Of a DNA stretch of 64,000 bases, positions 1-12,120 are shown piece after piece. The notes beneath the pieces are model-generated. The model saw nothing but the letters and a program-made list of their open reading frames with translations. It did not search any database and was not told the DNA's origin. How positions within the stretch are numbered: position 1 is the first letter of the stretch; the number at the start of each line of letters is the position of its first letter. The translations under genes and the position numbers were made by a program. The stretch lies in the NCBI GenBank assembly GCA_002150815.3, contig NDFF03000370.1, positions 558,001-622,000 on the forward strand, written 5' to 3'. This DNA is from Grammothele lineata (lineage: Eukaryota; Basidiomycota; Agaricomycetes; Polyporales; Polyporaceae).

Positions 1-59
1 GCCCTCCCACTACCCACCTACCCCAGCCCACACCGCTCCCAAACGCTGTCCTCAATCGT

Positions 60-3000
60 CTAAGCCTTCTTCCCCAGCGTGAGCTTGATCTTGGGCGCGC
101 CCGAAGGCGTCACTGGCACCTCCTCATCCTCGTCCTCGTCCATCGGCATCACCGGCGGGCTCGTCGCAAGCGGCGACGGCCCATGCGCGCCCGCGAACCC
201 GAACGCGCCCCCCGGCGGCTTCAGCCCACCCGAGCCGCTCGCCCCAGGGGAGAACAGGCCCTCCGACGATCCGCCACCGCCGCCGCCGCTCGTGCTGGGG
301 AGCGAGAAGCTCACCGAGCCGGGCCCCGCGGTGGGAGACGTCGCCGGCGGGCTCGACGCGGCCCCGGGCTGGCCGGGCGTGGGCAGGGGCGGGTTCCCCG
401 TGTTGAACTCGGCCCAGCGCGGGCACTTGCGGTTCGTTTCTGCCGGGGTGCGACCCATGAGCGGACGGGAGGGAGGGACGGTGAGGGAAAGGCTTGGAAC
501 TCACTCATGTGGCCCATCTGCCCGCAGTGGCCGCAGCGACGCTGTGTCGAGCGGCGTCAGTACGGGCACAGCAGGTAGAGGGGCGGGGGAGGAGACCCAC
601 CGTGGTGTCCGGCTTGATGGGGCGGTTGAGCTGCAGCGGCGTCCCGCCCTCCTTGACGATCTTCGCGTTCTTGCGGTGCAGCCGCCGCTCCTGGTTCTTC
701 TTGCGCCTTGCGAGCTCCTCCTCGATCCTGCACGTACGCAAGCCAGTCAGAATCTTCTCGCGCCCCAGCACGGCTCAACCTCATCCTCGACGGAGAGCAC
801 ACGCACCTCTTCATCGCCCGCCTGTCGCGGTCCGCGTCACCCGTAGGGGCGAGCGAGTCCGCGGTCATGTTCTCCTCCTCGATCGCTTGCCGTTTCTTCA
901 CGTACGCAGCGATGACCGCGACGTCGCGGACGATCTCCACGACAGGCTCCCCATTGACGATGCGCTTGATGCGCAGCACGCGCCGCGCGTCCGCGAGGCT
1001 GCCGTCGGGGGCAAGCGACGTCCCGCGGGAGAGCGTCGGCGACGCGGGCGCGGGCGTGGCGGGCTTCTCGTCGTCCGCCGTGAGCTCGGGCTCGTCCCGC
1101 CGGCTGAGCGAGTCGAACTGCGCCTTCCAGATGCGCTCGACCTCGGACTTGTAAATCTGCTGCTGCTCGGCGACGTTGTACCGGTGGGCGGACTTGGGGC
1201 GGTTCTCCGCCTCGGCTGCGCGACGGGGGTTAGCGGAAGAGAGTTAGGGGTCAAGGAAGTGACACGTACCGAGCTTCTGCTCATAGTCTTCACCGGCCTT
1301 TACGAAGATGTCTTTCATGGAGACACGGATGAAGCTGAACGCCTCGCCACGGCCCGTCGGGTCGCCCTCCCCGTGCAGCTTGAGCATGGCCTTCGCCTGC
1401 GTCGCGAAGAGGAAGTTCTTCGTCGTGATCCACGGTGCTAGCTGCTGCTCAATCGAAAGATTGCCCTCGTCTTCTTCCGCAACTTCGCCGTTGTAGCTGT
1501 AACCAGAATCCTGTAGGTGCCGCTGGCCGACCTGCATACTCTCCGAGAGCACGACCTGCTCGGGCGTGACCATCTTGAGCATGTCGGCGTCGGAGGGTAT
1601 AGACCAATTGCCCTTTAGCCGCCAGAAGCCCTGGTGAGGTCCGCGGCGATGGTACTCCATAAATTCCTAATGCAGAGCCCACGTTATTATAGGGATCCCC
1701 TGTCATAAATAAGATCAAACGCTACCTTCAGACGTTGCCGCATCTGCAGCTCGTTCTGGTCAGGGAAGTACTTCATCAACCGGGAGATCTTCAGCCGCTT
1801 CTCGGTACTCTTCTCGAGCAGCTTAAAGGCAATGATCTGGAGACGAAGCTTGATAGTGTTGGTAATCTTACGTGAGTGCGGGCCGGGGACTTCGGTCACG
1901 GGATAAGTTTGGCCAACGACGTAGAGATTAGGAATCTCCCGAATGTAGTACTTAGCCTCGCCCTTGATCGTTGTGCTGAAGAATGATATGAGCGAAAGAA
2001 ACAGGAGTGGAACATGTACAACATACCGAATCACGAGGAAGTCTGTCTGGTATGGTTTGTGCCGGAAGAGAGGAGCACGGATGAGATTGTTATACAAAGC
2101 TTGGACAGTTTGCCCCGGGTATACGTGACCAAACTTCATGAACGGAGAGTCGTCTTGAGGTTCGATTACGATAGGTTCTCCAAGGTCAAGCTAAACGCAA
2201 TGAGTAAGGCACAACCAAGGCCATGGTTGAGCATACCTTCGGTATATGGTCGTCTTTCTCGTTCTTCTTACGGTAGTAATTGACGAGAATGCTGCCCATG
2301 CCAAAGTTCGAGATGATAGGTGGGTGCTCCTCTGAGAACTCCCACAAAACGAAGTTGCTGGTATCGCGCAAGCTGAGGTCGCCTGTACGGTGCAAGCCCT
2401 CTCCGATGTCGCCACCCTTGCCGACCTTGCGGCCCGCCTTGTCCTTCTTCTTTTTCGCTGTTCGCACCTTGCTGAAGTGGATCTCGATATTCGAAGGGAA
2501 TTGCAGAGCCGGGCGATGAAACGAGCGAGCCTCCTGTTTCGACAGACGTGTCTTGTACTGCAGAGTTGTCGTCAGTTAAGCGGATGAATGCCACGTGATT
2601 TTAGCACGTACGAATGGTAGCTGCAGCTTCTGTGCAGGATACGCATGTTCCACGACGAGTTGACCGAACGTCTGTCTGACGCGATGGCGACCGCCCTCCT
2701 TCGACACTTCGTAGAACTGGTCGTTGGAGATGTTGAACTTGTCCTTGGGTTGTGTGTCCGTCCGCATGCGCTTCCTTGGTCGCGCAACTTCTTGCACTAG
2801 TTTGGAGGGTTGGTCGTCTGCAGGTAGAACTAACAAAGCCAACTTACCAGGCTGGCGCTCTTCCTGCACCATGTCTTGCTCGTGGAGCTCGAGCTGGGTG
2901 AAGTCCCGGAACGGTTCTCGCGGACCCCAGATGACGCTCTGTGTCCAGAGCCCGGATTCAATGCTCTTGTTGAGGGGTGTTGCAAGATTGGTTTCTGGTA

Positions 3001-3958
3001 GCGAGAACGCTTCACTCGCGTCTTCGACTGGCTCCCAAACAATCTTCTCATCCCAGTTCGTGATGTTGACAAGGTCGAATGACCTATCATCGAATGCAAG
3101 TGCTGAGGAGCCGTCGGGCACACCTCGCGCCTGTGAAGCTATTATGAAGGCTCGGCCGGCAGAAGCGTAGTATCGGCTCACCTGGAGAGCGCGCTTCAGG
3201 TCATGCTCAACATCACCAGATGCCACGACCTGTTCCACACGTTTACTCTCTACTTGACGCTCCGTATCACCGACTATAGCTTGCAAGAAGTTCTTGGGAA
3301 CCTCCTTCTTCCGCGGGTAGACGGACTCAACTATCGAATACAGCTGTCAGTTAACTGAATTGGCATGAATGACCTTGTGCATGCACGGGGAACATTGTGA
3401 CGTGATGTCGTCTCCAACTACTCAAGAAGACGTGGGTCACTCACCGGTGAATGGCCGTTTGGAGACTAGCGATTTGTGCACGGTCACGCCCTTGAACAAC
3501 TCCGTAAAATCAAGGACCTTATCCTTCTCAAACGTGGGGAATCTCTCATACACAGTCTTCGGGCGTTCCACGCGTCGTTTGACAATACGTTTCCGTCTTG
3601 GCCTGTGTCCCATGGTGGGAGAGACAACCTCCATCTTGACATGGCCCGTGTCCTCCTCCGACTCTTCCGCAAGCTCCCTGTCAACCTCGTCCTCCCAGTC
3701 TTCTCCTTCTCCCGGACCGACTACCTCATCATCGTCCTCCCACTTGTCATTATATATCTGCTTTTCGCTGATGGTAGGGACGCCGGAGATACCCAATTGG
3801 TTGGAGAGGCCTGGACCTGTGGGTAAGTCGAGACCAGAAAGTACATTGTTGAGGGAGAAGCCGGTAAGTGTTGCGATGACACTGTCCTCCTCCTTCAGCA
3901 AAGACGTTAATACTGTGGCGCGTCGCGAAAAGCGAATGGCGAAGAGTACCTGAGCCAT
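60..3958 (-). CDS. TAF1: Transcription initiation factor TFIID subunit 1 (TAF1)
   Basis: Largest TFIID subunit, the nuclear scaffold that holds TBP and other TAFs at RNA polymerase II promoters. The start (MAQVLFAIRFSRRA) lies at 3958 and is followed by an acidic N-terminal region. The central DUF3591 region is clear: KFGHVYPGQTVQALYNNLIR and FRHKPYQTDFLVIRY near 2.0-2.1 kb, HRRGPHQGFWRLKG near 1.65 kb, then APWITTKNFL and FSFIRVSMKDIF. A conserved block near 0.9-1.0 kb (MLRIKRIVNGEPVVEIV) precedes a basic helix and a C2HC zinc knuckle (CGHCGQMGHM, then TNRKCPRW after an intron). The protein ends in a Ser/Gly/Pro-rich tail with KIKLTLGKK. No bromodomain is seen, as expected for fungal TAF1 and unlike animal TAF1. 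At least six short introns interrupt it. It diverges from the PA28 gene across 365 bp. Family identity is secure; individual exon edges are inferred. Confidence 0.93.
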
Positions 3959-4323
3959 TATGCCGATTATCTGAATGCGACAATCGTGATAACGCCGTTG
4001 CTTAGGCTAACTCAAGGAATGAACGCCAGGTAAGCACAAAGGAAGACAAACACGATGGAGAGAGGGGATGCGGGGCGAAGGTGGCAGAGACTGGGCGAGA
4101 GCGTTTGGTGCGGTCAGGGACAAAGCCTAGTCCTCGCGCACGTGGTATGGCGTCAAAGATCGAGATCTCACAGCGGGCGCCTCTGAGTTGCGGGGTCGCG
4201 TCATACTCTGAAAGTCGCAGACTGCTGCAGGCACTGACCCCTTCAACGCCTTTCGTCTTCACAGTTGCTCCCAACCACACCTCACCCCTCTCAACCTTCC
4301 CGCATCCAACTCCAAACTCGAGT
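3959..4323. promoter_or_regulatory. Divergent promoter region between TAF1 and PA28 genes
   Basis: Short gene-free stretch between two divergent start codons, presumed to carry both core promoters. A pyrimidine-rich run just upstream of 4324 fits a fungal leader. No TATA box was recognised. Confidence 0.5.
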
Positions 4324-5677
4324 ATGTCGCACAAGAAAATCGCTCTTGATAAGGACACGAAACAGAGGCTCGATGTGAGTAAAACGTCCACGACCTCGCG
4401 CTGGTCGGGACGCGTGGCTTACCCATGTCGCGCGACGCTGGGACTTGCGCTAGGATTACCGAGCCTCTGCGGCTGATGCGGCGGAGCAAATCGTGTTCAA
4501 GACGTTTCCCCAGAAGGTAAGCCTGCTAGTCCTACGTCTATGCCGACAGCATATATTTATCCAAGCTGCACTGTAGGTCCTGTGAGTACCTCATCCATGC
4601 TAGAAGACCGCCGCTCGTATTCAGTTATCATGCGACATTTACTAGAGAGTTGCAAGAGTTGATCAATTCCACGGCGGACTCTTCATCTCCTTTCCATATG
4701 TCCCACACCGAGCACTCGACGGATACGACTGTCTACCCCGCACCATCTGCTTCTGAGCCAGAGTCTAAGAAGCGGAAGCTGGACTCGGGCGCGGCGACGA
4801 ATGGTATCCAAGTGGGATCCGGGAATGATATGCAGCATGCGAAGCACCCTGGGATGATGACCGCCAATAAGCACAATGTCGCTATCCACGAGCGGCTTAA
4901 GCGTGAGTGCGAAGTTCTGGCGGAGCTTTGTGTGAGTGCCCCTTCGTCGTGTTACCTGTCTTGTATCTTCATACTCCCCTTAGGATAAAGTGAAATTGTG
5001 GATCAATCTCTCGATGCCGAAGTAAGTCACTCTACTTGACGCCACCCAGATGTTACTAACAACGAGCCCCATCATAGGATTGAGGAGTGAGTCCATCTTG
5101 TCAATCTATGCCCATTTCTAGCTGACGGGCATGCATAGCGGAGACAACTTTGGTATGTGTATTACGCATGGTAAGAGCATGCCGCAGCTGACGCAGTATG
5201 CTAGGTGTTCAAATTCAGGAAGGTTCGTGCCATTGGTCATAGCTTTGCGTGTGTCCGATAGGCTTATACCTTGCAGATGTACTCTCTGAGCTACATCGTT
5301 CACAAGAGAGCGCGTTCAATCTTCGCGATGCAGCGCGTCAAGACTACCTTACTCGCGCAAAGATCTGCACCAAAGTCATGAAGTATCCTCATGTCGAAGA
5401 TTACGCTGTAAGCCGTTACACCGTTGCAGCTCTCTACTACGTAACCCACCCTGTCCACAGCTCGCTTTGAGGGAGCATGATGAGAAACAGCTCTATATCG
5501 CTCGCCAGAATTTGCATGACTTGCGGAGCATCTACGCCATTTTGACGGATATCCTACACAAGAACATTGACAAGGTGAGTGTCAAGTCGTGGAACCGGAG
5601 GCAACCTTCTCACCTATCACGTTCACTCCCTCTAGATCCGGACGCCTAAGGGAAACAACGCGACCTCGTTGTACTGA
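4324..5677 (+). CDS. Proteasome activator PA28 (REG gamma-like) subunit, with microexons
   Basis: PA28/11S activator, an alpha-helical protein that caps the 20S proteasome without ATP; the gamma type is nuclear. Spliced product starts MSHKKIALDKDTKQRLD, then DYRASAADAAEQIVFKTFPQ, KVLELQELINSTA, an insert with a KKRK basic cluster (likely nuclear signal), then the C-terminal PA28 domain: VKLWINLSMPKIEDGDNFGV, IQEDVLSELHRSQESAFNL, a helix with RDAARQDYLTRAKICTKVMK, YPHVEDYALALREHDEKQL, YAILTDILHKNIDKI and the end TSLY. Reading this needs about ten exons, including exons of only 5 bases (4577-4581), 9 bases (5078-5086), 14 bases (5139-5152) and 18 bases (5205-5222), each bounded by AG and GT. 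All restore conserved PA28 sequence in frame, which supports the model. It converges with RRB1, 267 bp downstream. Confidence 0.9.
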
Positions 5678-5944
5678 AGTTTTGCAGTTCTTGCCCACAT
5701 CGGACTGCACGTACACTATAGCGTATTTATGATAACTGCATGCACGCGAGCATATGTATCATATCAGATCCAGCTACTCTAGACCCAAGTCATATACTAT
5801 ATAGCACTACGGACTGAGACTGGCAGAACATGCTACAACTACTGGGTAAGCTAACACTTCAGGATACAAGCTGAAGACAACAATATCACCATTTAAATTC
5901 CTACAACACCACCACAAGGAATCTCCGACCCTATGAATGCTCGA

Positions 5945-7664
5945 TCATACAGAGATCGTTTTGAAGACGTTAAAGCCATCGTAGGCAGTGCTGACGACCA
6001 TGCCAGGCACCTGCGGATGCCAGTGTACCTCCTTAACGTCCTTCTGACCTTGGTGGACGAAGAGCAGCTGCGGTGGCACATCGCGCCCGCCCTCAGTCGT
6101 GTCCATCGCACCCGTCTCCTCATCGTCCTGCTCGACCGCAAGATCCCAAAGCGTGACCTGGTCGTCCGCGCCGGACGCCGCGAAGATCGAGTCCTCAGTC
6201 GGATGCCACTCGATGGACGTAATGGGCGCAGAGTGCCAGGTGAACGCAGCCACCGGAGCCGGGTCGGGGATGTTCGTCCTGCGCGAGTGCCGGTAAGCAT
6301 GGAAGCTACGAGAATATCCAGGCGTGATCGCTCACCCAGCCTTCTTAATGTTGCGCAGATCCCACGTCTTGATTCCGCCCTCGTCACCACCGCTTAGGAG
6401 AAGGTACGAGGTCGCGCGATTCCAGCTGATGACGTTCACGTCCGCCTCGTGCGCGGCGTCGATGCCCGCGACGCTCTTGCGGCCCTTGGTGCGCACGTCC
6501 CAGACGCGCACGCTGCGGTCCGCCGAGCACGACGCGAACACGGTTGGTTCGGATGGACTCCACTGCAAATCCTCAACACTCGCGCCGTGGCCCGTGAACG
6601 GCTGCGCGAGCGCGTTGAATCCTGATGGGGTTGTCGTTGTCAGGAAGATGCGCGCGCTGACGTCGCCCGTAAGTAGTCGCAATGCACTCGGATTTGCGCC
6701 GCCCGAGGATGCCCAGTCGAGCGCAAAGCCTTCGGTGCGCCCGTGCGAGCCGATAGTAAAAGCAGGCGTGTGCGTGCGTGCCTTGTCAGCGGTGTAGCCG
6801 GGAACGTCGAGGGCCTCGATCAAGGGGCGGACGTCCCAGATGTGCACCTTGCCCGTCTCGGACCAAGAAGCGACATAGTATGGTTGCGAAACGGGTGGGA
6901 GGGGCGATGAAGCGGGAAGGGGTTGCGCGCGAACACGATTCACGCCGCCTAGGTGAGGAATGGAGCGGTGTTCAAGAAGGGGATCTTCGTCTAAGGCGTC
7001 ATCGTCTTCGTCCTCTTCGTCGTCGGAGTCTGACCAGAGCATGGGCATGAGCGATACTCCAGTTCATAAATTCTCATAAAGCGCGTACCATTTTCGCGCT
7101 GTGTTCGTTGCAGCGAACTCATCTTGTACACCGAGATTTCATTATTCTTCGCGACGTCTGCTTGCGTTCCGGCAACGATATAGGCTGTGGCAGGATACCT
7201 TTGCCTCTGGTCCCCGAGGTTGTCTCGAAGAACATCGAAGGATAAGCATGGCCAGTTGACGGACATGTTATGCCGCATGATGTATACTGAATCGTCTGGC
7301 TCGAGAATTTCATCCTTTCCCAGATGATGCACTCCAGGGATGAAGACGTCCGGTGGGGCGGGCGGCTGCTCTTCTTCCTCGATGGCGGGCATAACCTCGT
7401 CGTCTACGTCCATTCCTAGTCCGAGTCTCAGCCGGAATTAAAACAACGTTCACTTGGGACACACACACCGTCCTCGCCCTTCTCGGCGTCGGCGTCCACG
7501 ACTTCTTCATCGCTCTCATACTCATCCTCCCAGCCATCCTCAAATTCACCCATCTCATCTTCTATAGAAGTCTCCTTTTGTTTCGAGGCGGAGCGAGGTG
7601 TTTTTCGGGGTTCTTCATGACTTCCAGATGATGTGTGGATTTCCGTTGCGGCACGTTTTGACAT
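5945..7664 (-). CDS. RRB1: Ribosome assembly protein Rrb1/GRWD1 (WD40)
   Basis: Nuclear WD40 chaperone of ribosomal protein L3 in 60S subunit assembly. The start [12 protein letters not shown] at 7664 is preferred over an upstream in-frame Met because it opens the usual acidic N-terminus ([20 protein letters not shown]). A second exon carries the histone-chaperone-like CAF1C segment ([34 protein letters not shown]). Then come an acidic linker and WD repeats: [39 protein letters not shown] with [30 protein letters not shown] with IKTWDLR, and [20 protein letters not shown] with VTLWDL. The end is [12 protein letters not shown]. Three or four short introns are needed. Divergent from the MAPEG transferase gene. 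Confidence 0.92.
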
Positions 7665-8431
7665 AGCGAAGTAGAGAGCGTAGGACCAGTAAGTTGTACA
7701 AGGGGGTACCGACAAGCTTTCCCGCGGGCGTCTGATCAAAGCATCTAATTTTTGGGCAAGCGCTGAAGATCACTCTTCAAATCACGTGAATGATAGGTGT
7801 ATGTACGTAACGCCCCACTAATACGCCGCCGCCGGCGAAATCCGATCTCGGTGTCCCAAGCATGGCATCGTCCACGTCGTCTCGATGGCCCATGGGATTG
7901 TCATGCATGATGATGCGTCAATCGGCAGCTGACGTGTTCCCAGCTGGGCGCACCGACGTGAGAGACTTGCGCCACCTCTTTTCCAGCAACTTCTTGAGCT
8001 TCCCTGCTGTTACGATCCTCAGCATAGCAACACATTAACAGTTGTTCAGGCCGCATTTCTGCTAGACAAACTCGCTCCTTCCTGCTTCAGGCCACAGTGA
8101 TTAGCCTCGCTGGGCTTGTATGTCAACAGCGATCTTAAGCCAACAGTGTACTCAGCATGGACTGCCCTCGTGATATTGGAAAGGCAGCGACACGTACGCG
8201 ACGGTCGCCCCTGGGCGTTGATTCCGAATACTACACAATGTGGCTGAGATCGACTTGCCGCACCGCTGACGCGTCCATGATTCCCGGAAAAACCGGCTCT
8301 CAGGGCCTCCGCTCTGAGTCCTATAAAACTTCCCAGTCCTGCGTTACGATTACCCTATCACATTGTTCACCCTTCCCCAAGTACTCCACGCACTTCGCAC
8401 AGTTTCTTTGACTCCACTACCCCCATCAACT
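7665..8431. promoter_or_regulatory. Divergent intergenic region RRB1 / MAPEG gene
   Basis: About 770 bp with no supportable gene. It must hold promoters for RRB1 to the left and the MAPEG gene to the right. A clear TATA element is listed separately. The 60-120 bases before 8432 are C/T-rich, as expected of a leader. Confidence 0.45.
8322..8328 (+). promoter_or_regulatory. TATA box of the MAPEG transferase gene
   Basis: Sequence tataaaa, 104 bases upstream of the start codon at 8432 and followed by a C/T-rich leader. Spacing is right for a start site near 8355-8370. The call rests on motif and position only. Confidence 0.6.
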
Positions 8432-9166
8432 ATGTCTGGCATTGTTCTTCCCAAGGAGTGCGCGTCTGATCTATACTCCTTGAGAGGATCATGAACTAAT
8501 GAAGGACTTTTCAGGTTTGCGTACCCAGTGGCCGCTGCCCTTTCCACGGTCTATCTCTTGGTATGGCAGACGTTCCGTGTCGGCCGTGCTCGTAAGCTCG
8601 CAGGTATCGCATACCCCCAAGGTATGTTTATGGTTCTCCCGGATAGTCCCAATGCTCGCTCGTGACGCTGACGTGTGTATGAAGTCTATGCTGAACAAGC
8701 CGAGGTTGCTGCTAAGAAAGAAGCATTGCAGTTCAACTGTGCCCAGCGTGAGCATAAACTCCCCGCTTGTCTGTCATGCCACGCTCATAACGTTTCAGGT
8801 GCGCACGGGAACACCCTCGAGGAGATCCCTAACATTGTCGGCACCACGCTTATCGCCGGTTTGACCCACCCCGTCGCCGCTGGCGCACTTTGTGGGTTCT
8901 GGGTCGTTTCGCGCGTTGTGTACACTATTGGATATGCGACTGGTGACCCGGCCAAGGTGCGTTATCGGAGTCGTAAGTTGCGCTACCATTGAGGCTGACA
9001 TGTTGTGCAATGTGCAGCGCAACTGGCTCGGCGCAGCACTTTTCGGCATGGTGGCGAAACTTGGTGAGAGATTACTTGCGCACTGTCCCATTTCACACTA
9101 ACAAGAGTTGTAGGACTCCTCGGGACGGCAACTGCGAGCGTTGTGAGCTTGGTCAAGGCATTGTAA
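8432..9166 (+). CDS. MAPEG-family microsomal glutathione S-transferase 3-like
   Basis: Small four-helix membrane enzyme of the MAPEG superfamily; MGST3-type members conjugate glutathione to hydrophobic electrophiles and reduce lipid hydroperoxides in the endoplasmic reticulum. The spliced protein reads MSGIVLPKEFAYPVAAALST, with TM1 (VAAALSTVYLLVWQTF), then ARKLAGIAYPQVYAEQAEV. The family signature FNCAQRAHGNTLE is formed across an intron, followed by IVGTTLIAGLTHPVAAGALC, VSRVVYTIGYATGDP, RNWLGAALFGMVAKLGLLGT and the end VVSLVKAL. About 150 residues, the usual MGST3 length. Five exons with ordinary short introns; the Asn-Cys-x-Gln-Arg motif is intact. It has its own TATA box and lies upstream of an unrelated Ser-rich gene on the same strand. 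Confidence 0.92.
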
Positions 9167-9536
9167 GCGTTGGGGGAAAACGATCGATATTCGCGCCTTC
9201 ACCACATTTAGTATACCGTGCTCAGCTATATAATACCATGTGTCCTGTTTAACCACCTGCCTGATGTCGCCATAGCTGTATATTATCACGCTATGACACA
9301 AAGTCTTTGAGTGTAAGTGATTCGGATCTACCGGACAATGGTCGTTGAATGGTCGGTTGGATGAAGAAGCGCCCATAGATGTAATGCGCGCTACATAGGT
9401 TCTACGTTTGAGAAGCCTTCATCTGCCATCTCCTCCCAGCCCTCTACCCGGACGAACCTATTTGCTTCTCGACTCCTCATGTGCGACCACCCAACACTTC
9501 AACGCCTCCCTTTCAAATCATCCATCTAAGCCAGCC
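9167..9536. other. Intergenic region, no gene seen
   Basis: Holds the 3' end of the MAPEG gene and the leader of the next gene. The last 120 bases before 9537 are pyrimidine-rich. Nothing else was recognised. Confidence 0.5.
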
Positions 9537-11073
9537 ATGAGCAAACACACTGAGCTCCCCGCACTTTCTATCTCAGCAACTCGACCATCTTTGCCCACGT
9601 CCTCGTCCGATTTTGCCCTTCCGTCATCGCCGTCCACATCCGTCGGCCAGTCCGCCTCCGATGACTTGAGCCCCTTTCTCCTTCGCCTGCGCCGTCCGAG
9701 CCTGCTCGGGCCTCGTGGTAGCGGAAGCAGTCTCCACAGCCCCCTAGTCTCGTCCTTCACCCGGCGGTATAGCTCCAGCATGCTTGGAGAAGACTCGGAG
9801 AGCGACCGGGACAAGATGTCGACGGATAGTGACTCGGGCCATGCGACGCCCCTACTCCCGGGGCCGACTATCGAATCCGAGAGTGACACGAGCATGAAGA
9901 CAAGTCGGCCGCACACGCCCCCTCCTCGCATGACCTCGGCCTCCAGCTCCAGCTCCGGGAACGAGGACCAACCCTCCACGCGCGCACATGTGCGCAGACC
10001 ATCGAACCCTGTGAGTCGTGCCCGTTGCTGTCTCGCCATTTCCTCGCTTCTTGTGAACCCCTTCACTCGCTACCAACCTCCCCGCGCCTGTGGCTCATTT
10101 ATGCTCATGCTTCGTCACCTGCAGGTTAAGATGCCTCGCATCCTCGCACTCGTCCAGGAGTCGCACATGCAAGACAATGAGCTCAAGTCAGAGGCGCAGT
10201 TCCAGCGCATGCTCGCCTCGTTCAGCGATTCCCCGACCCACCCGCGGACGCCCCGTGCGCCGTCCGACCGCGGCAGATATCCGGAGGAGGCGAGTGTCGA
10301 TGAACCCCAACGGGAGTCAACGCCTAGCGACGAGGAGGAACTGGATGAGTCGGTGGCCTTCTCGTATACCGAGTCTGCTGCGGCGACGAAACCTGTCACA
10401 CCTGCGCAGAGTGTCAATGGAGACGATCCGTCCATGTTGGAAAGTCCCATAGGCTTTACAATGATGGATGTGGATATGGTACGCTCGCTTCTTTCCGCCA
10501 CTGCTCTTCACTTGTTCTTATCCACACTACGCTGTACCAGCCTTCTTCCGTAATGTCGTCGCCCGTTATCTCTTCATGGAGATACACCCCCCCTCCTACC
10601 ACGAGTGCCGTGCGGAATAATAAGAGGAAACGTATGTCCAGTCAGTTCAACTTTCATCCGCCCAGGATGCTGTATGCTGACTATATGCGCCGTGGATGGG
10701 CTCAGTCGACGAACGGTACGACCCTTATCCCACTTCGGCGAAGCGGCGCGCGGTCTCGCCCTCCATCTCGCACCTCCGTGAGGCATTCAACGGGCGTCAT
10801 TCGGGCAGCGCGCCCCGGCTGTCCATGCCGATCCCTATCCCCATTCAAAGCGGCATGCACTCCGGCTCGTCGTCGCCGATCGTGCCGGGCTCGAGCAGCT
10901 ATTGGTCCGCCCGCCAGAGCTTCGGGACGGCGAGTGTGCTGTCCAGCCCGACGCTGCGCGCGCAAATTGGGCTCGCGAGCCCCGTGCTACGCCCCATGAC
11001 CCGCGCGCGGCGGGAGGGAGAGCGGGAGGTGGATGGGGCGGAGGAGGGCGTGAACGGTCTGAGCATAGCATGA
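9537..11073 (+). CDS. Uncharacterised Ser/Pro-rich protein
   Basis: Not recognised. The start at 9537 (MSKHTELPALSISATRPSLP) is preferred to an upstream in-frame Met at 9408, which would lie in a pyrimidine-rich leader. The protein is mostly low-complexity Ser/Thr/Pro sequence, likely disordered. Two blocks look conserved: KMPRILALVQESHMQDNELK near the middle, following a splice junction, and YDPYPTSAKRRAVSPSISHL near the C-terminus, after an NNKRK basic run. SP sites near basic clusters suggest phosphorylation of a nuclear protein; that is inference. Four exons: introns begin near 10012 (gtgagt), 10477 (gtacgc) and 10632 (gtatgt). It ends EGVNGLSIA, converging with the HIU hydrolase gene. 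The third intron could be placed differently. Confidence 0.7.
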
Positions 11074-11380
11074 CGCTTGCGTGCACGAACGTTCGCTCTT
11101 TCGCCCAAGCCGTGAGGCTAGGCCTGTTATGGTTACGATATCGCTGCTGCTTTCTTATCGTTTCAGTCGTCGTACGTAAGTTCGTGCTCTGTGCCCACGC
11201 TTGTCTTGTCGTGCATGTATATATTCAGATTCATCGCAGCTGTACTACTAGCTCTTGCAACTGTACATCGTCGCCATCGCATCTCATGTTTTCGTCGCTA
11301 GAATATCTTACATGTGTACGCCTACGATACTGCATACTTGTCGATATTGATCCCCTGCATCCTCAAACCCAAGTCGGCCT
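11074..11380. other. Convergent 3' intergenic region
   Basis: Region between two converging genes, presumably two overlapping or adjacent 3' UTRs. No gene or repeat seen. Confidence 0.5.
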
Positions 11381-11938
11381 TCAGCTACCTCTGTACGTCG
11401 AGTAGCTATAAGGACTGATGAGGAGCGGTATATGGTAGTGCTCGGCAGGGTTCTCGACTTGGAAAGTGACCTGTACAGGGAATGTCAGCCAGCGTCAAGA
11501 AGCTCTCGTTCCACCTACCTCGACCCAGGGATAGAAACATTTCGAGCCTACGCTCTCAAAGTATTCTTTGGTCTTAAATGTGACTTTATACAGCCTCCCA
11601 GCTTCCAGCTTGATCAGGTCTTCACGTTTCTGACCGGGTGCCGCATTGGGGTAGAGCTGCATGCAGCGCCCATCGTAGTCAGTAACCCTGGTTATATGCG
11701 CGCCACGATTGCTCATGAGCGACCATAAATAGATGTCATAAATAGACAGCCTACCCTTCTGCAAGGACGCGGAAGTCTGCGGTCGGTCCATCGGCCGAGT
11801 TGAACTCTTGCAGCTGGACGGGAACACCGGCGGCAGGTTTCCCGATGGCCGAGTTGAGCACTGCGCACTCGTTGTCAATCGTCAGAATGAGTCTGGCCGT
11901 GTGCACATACCGTGGCAAGTGACCGGAGACTTGGACAT
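11381..11938 (-). CDS. 5-hydroxyisourate hydrolase (transthyretin-like)
   Basis: Purine catabolism enzyme that hydrolyses 5-hydroxyisourate, the urate oxidase product, towards OHCU and allantoin. The start is ATG at 11938: a short exon MSKSPVTCH joins across a 50-base intron to [20 protein letters not shown], which restores the family N-terminal motif with its catalytic His ([12 protein letters not shown]). Later exons give [10 protein letters not shown] joined to [19 protein letters not shown], then [40 protein letters not shown] and [15 protein letters not shown]. The C-terminal YRGS tetrapeptide is the hallmark that separates HIU hydrolases from transthyretin. Four exons. It is divergent from the TBC-domain gene with only 182 bp between starts. 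No peroxisomal signal is seen. Confidence 0.93.
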
Positions 11939-12120
11939 GGCTGTTGCGGACGACGTGGATGACGTCGCGACAGCCTGTCATCCCTTCGCTGATCGTGGCG
12001 GGCCGAGCCTCCGGGCGCATCGTGCGCTTAATTAAGTCGCCCAGGACACAGCGTCCCAGCGGCGTCGCAGCACCGTTAACTCCTGGCCTTGCTTCCCACC
12101 TCCATCCTTGCTCGCTCGCC

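Noticed and set aside
494..1441. 315-codon plus-strand open frame inside TAF1
   Set aside because: Antisense to conserved TAF1 blocks and the zinc knuckle region; composition is Arg/Leu-rich shadow sequence.
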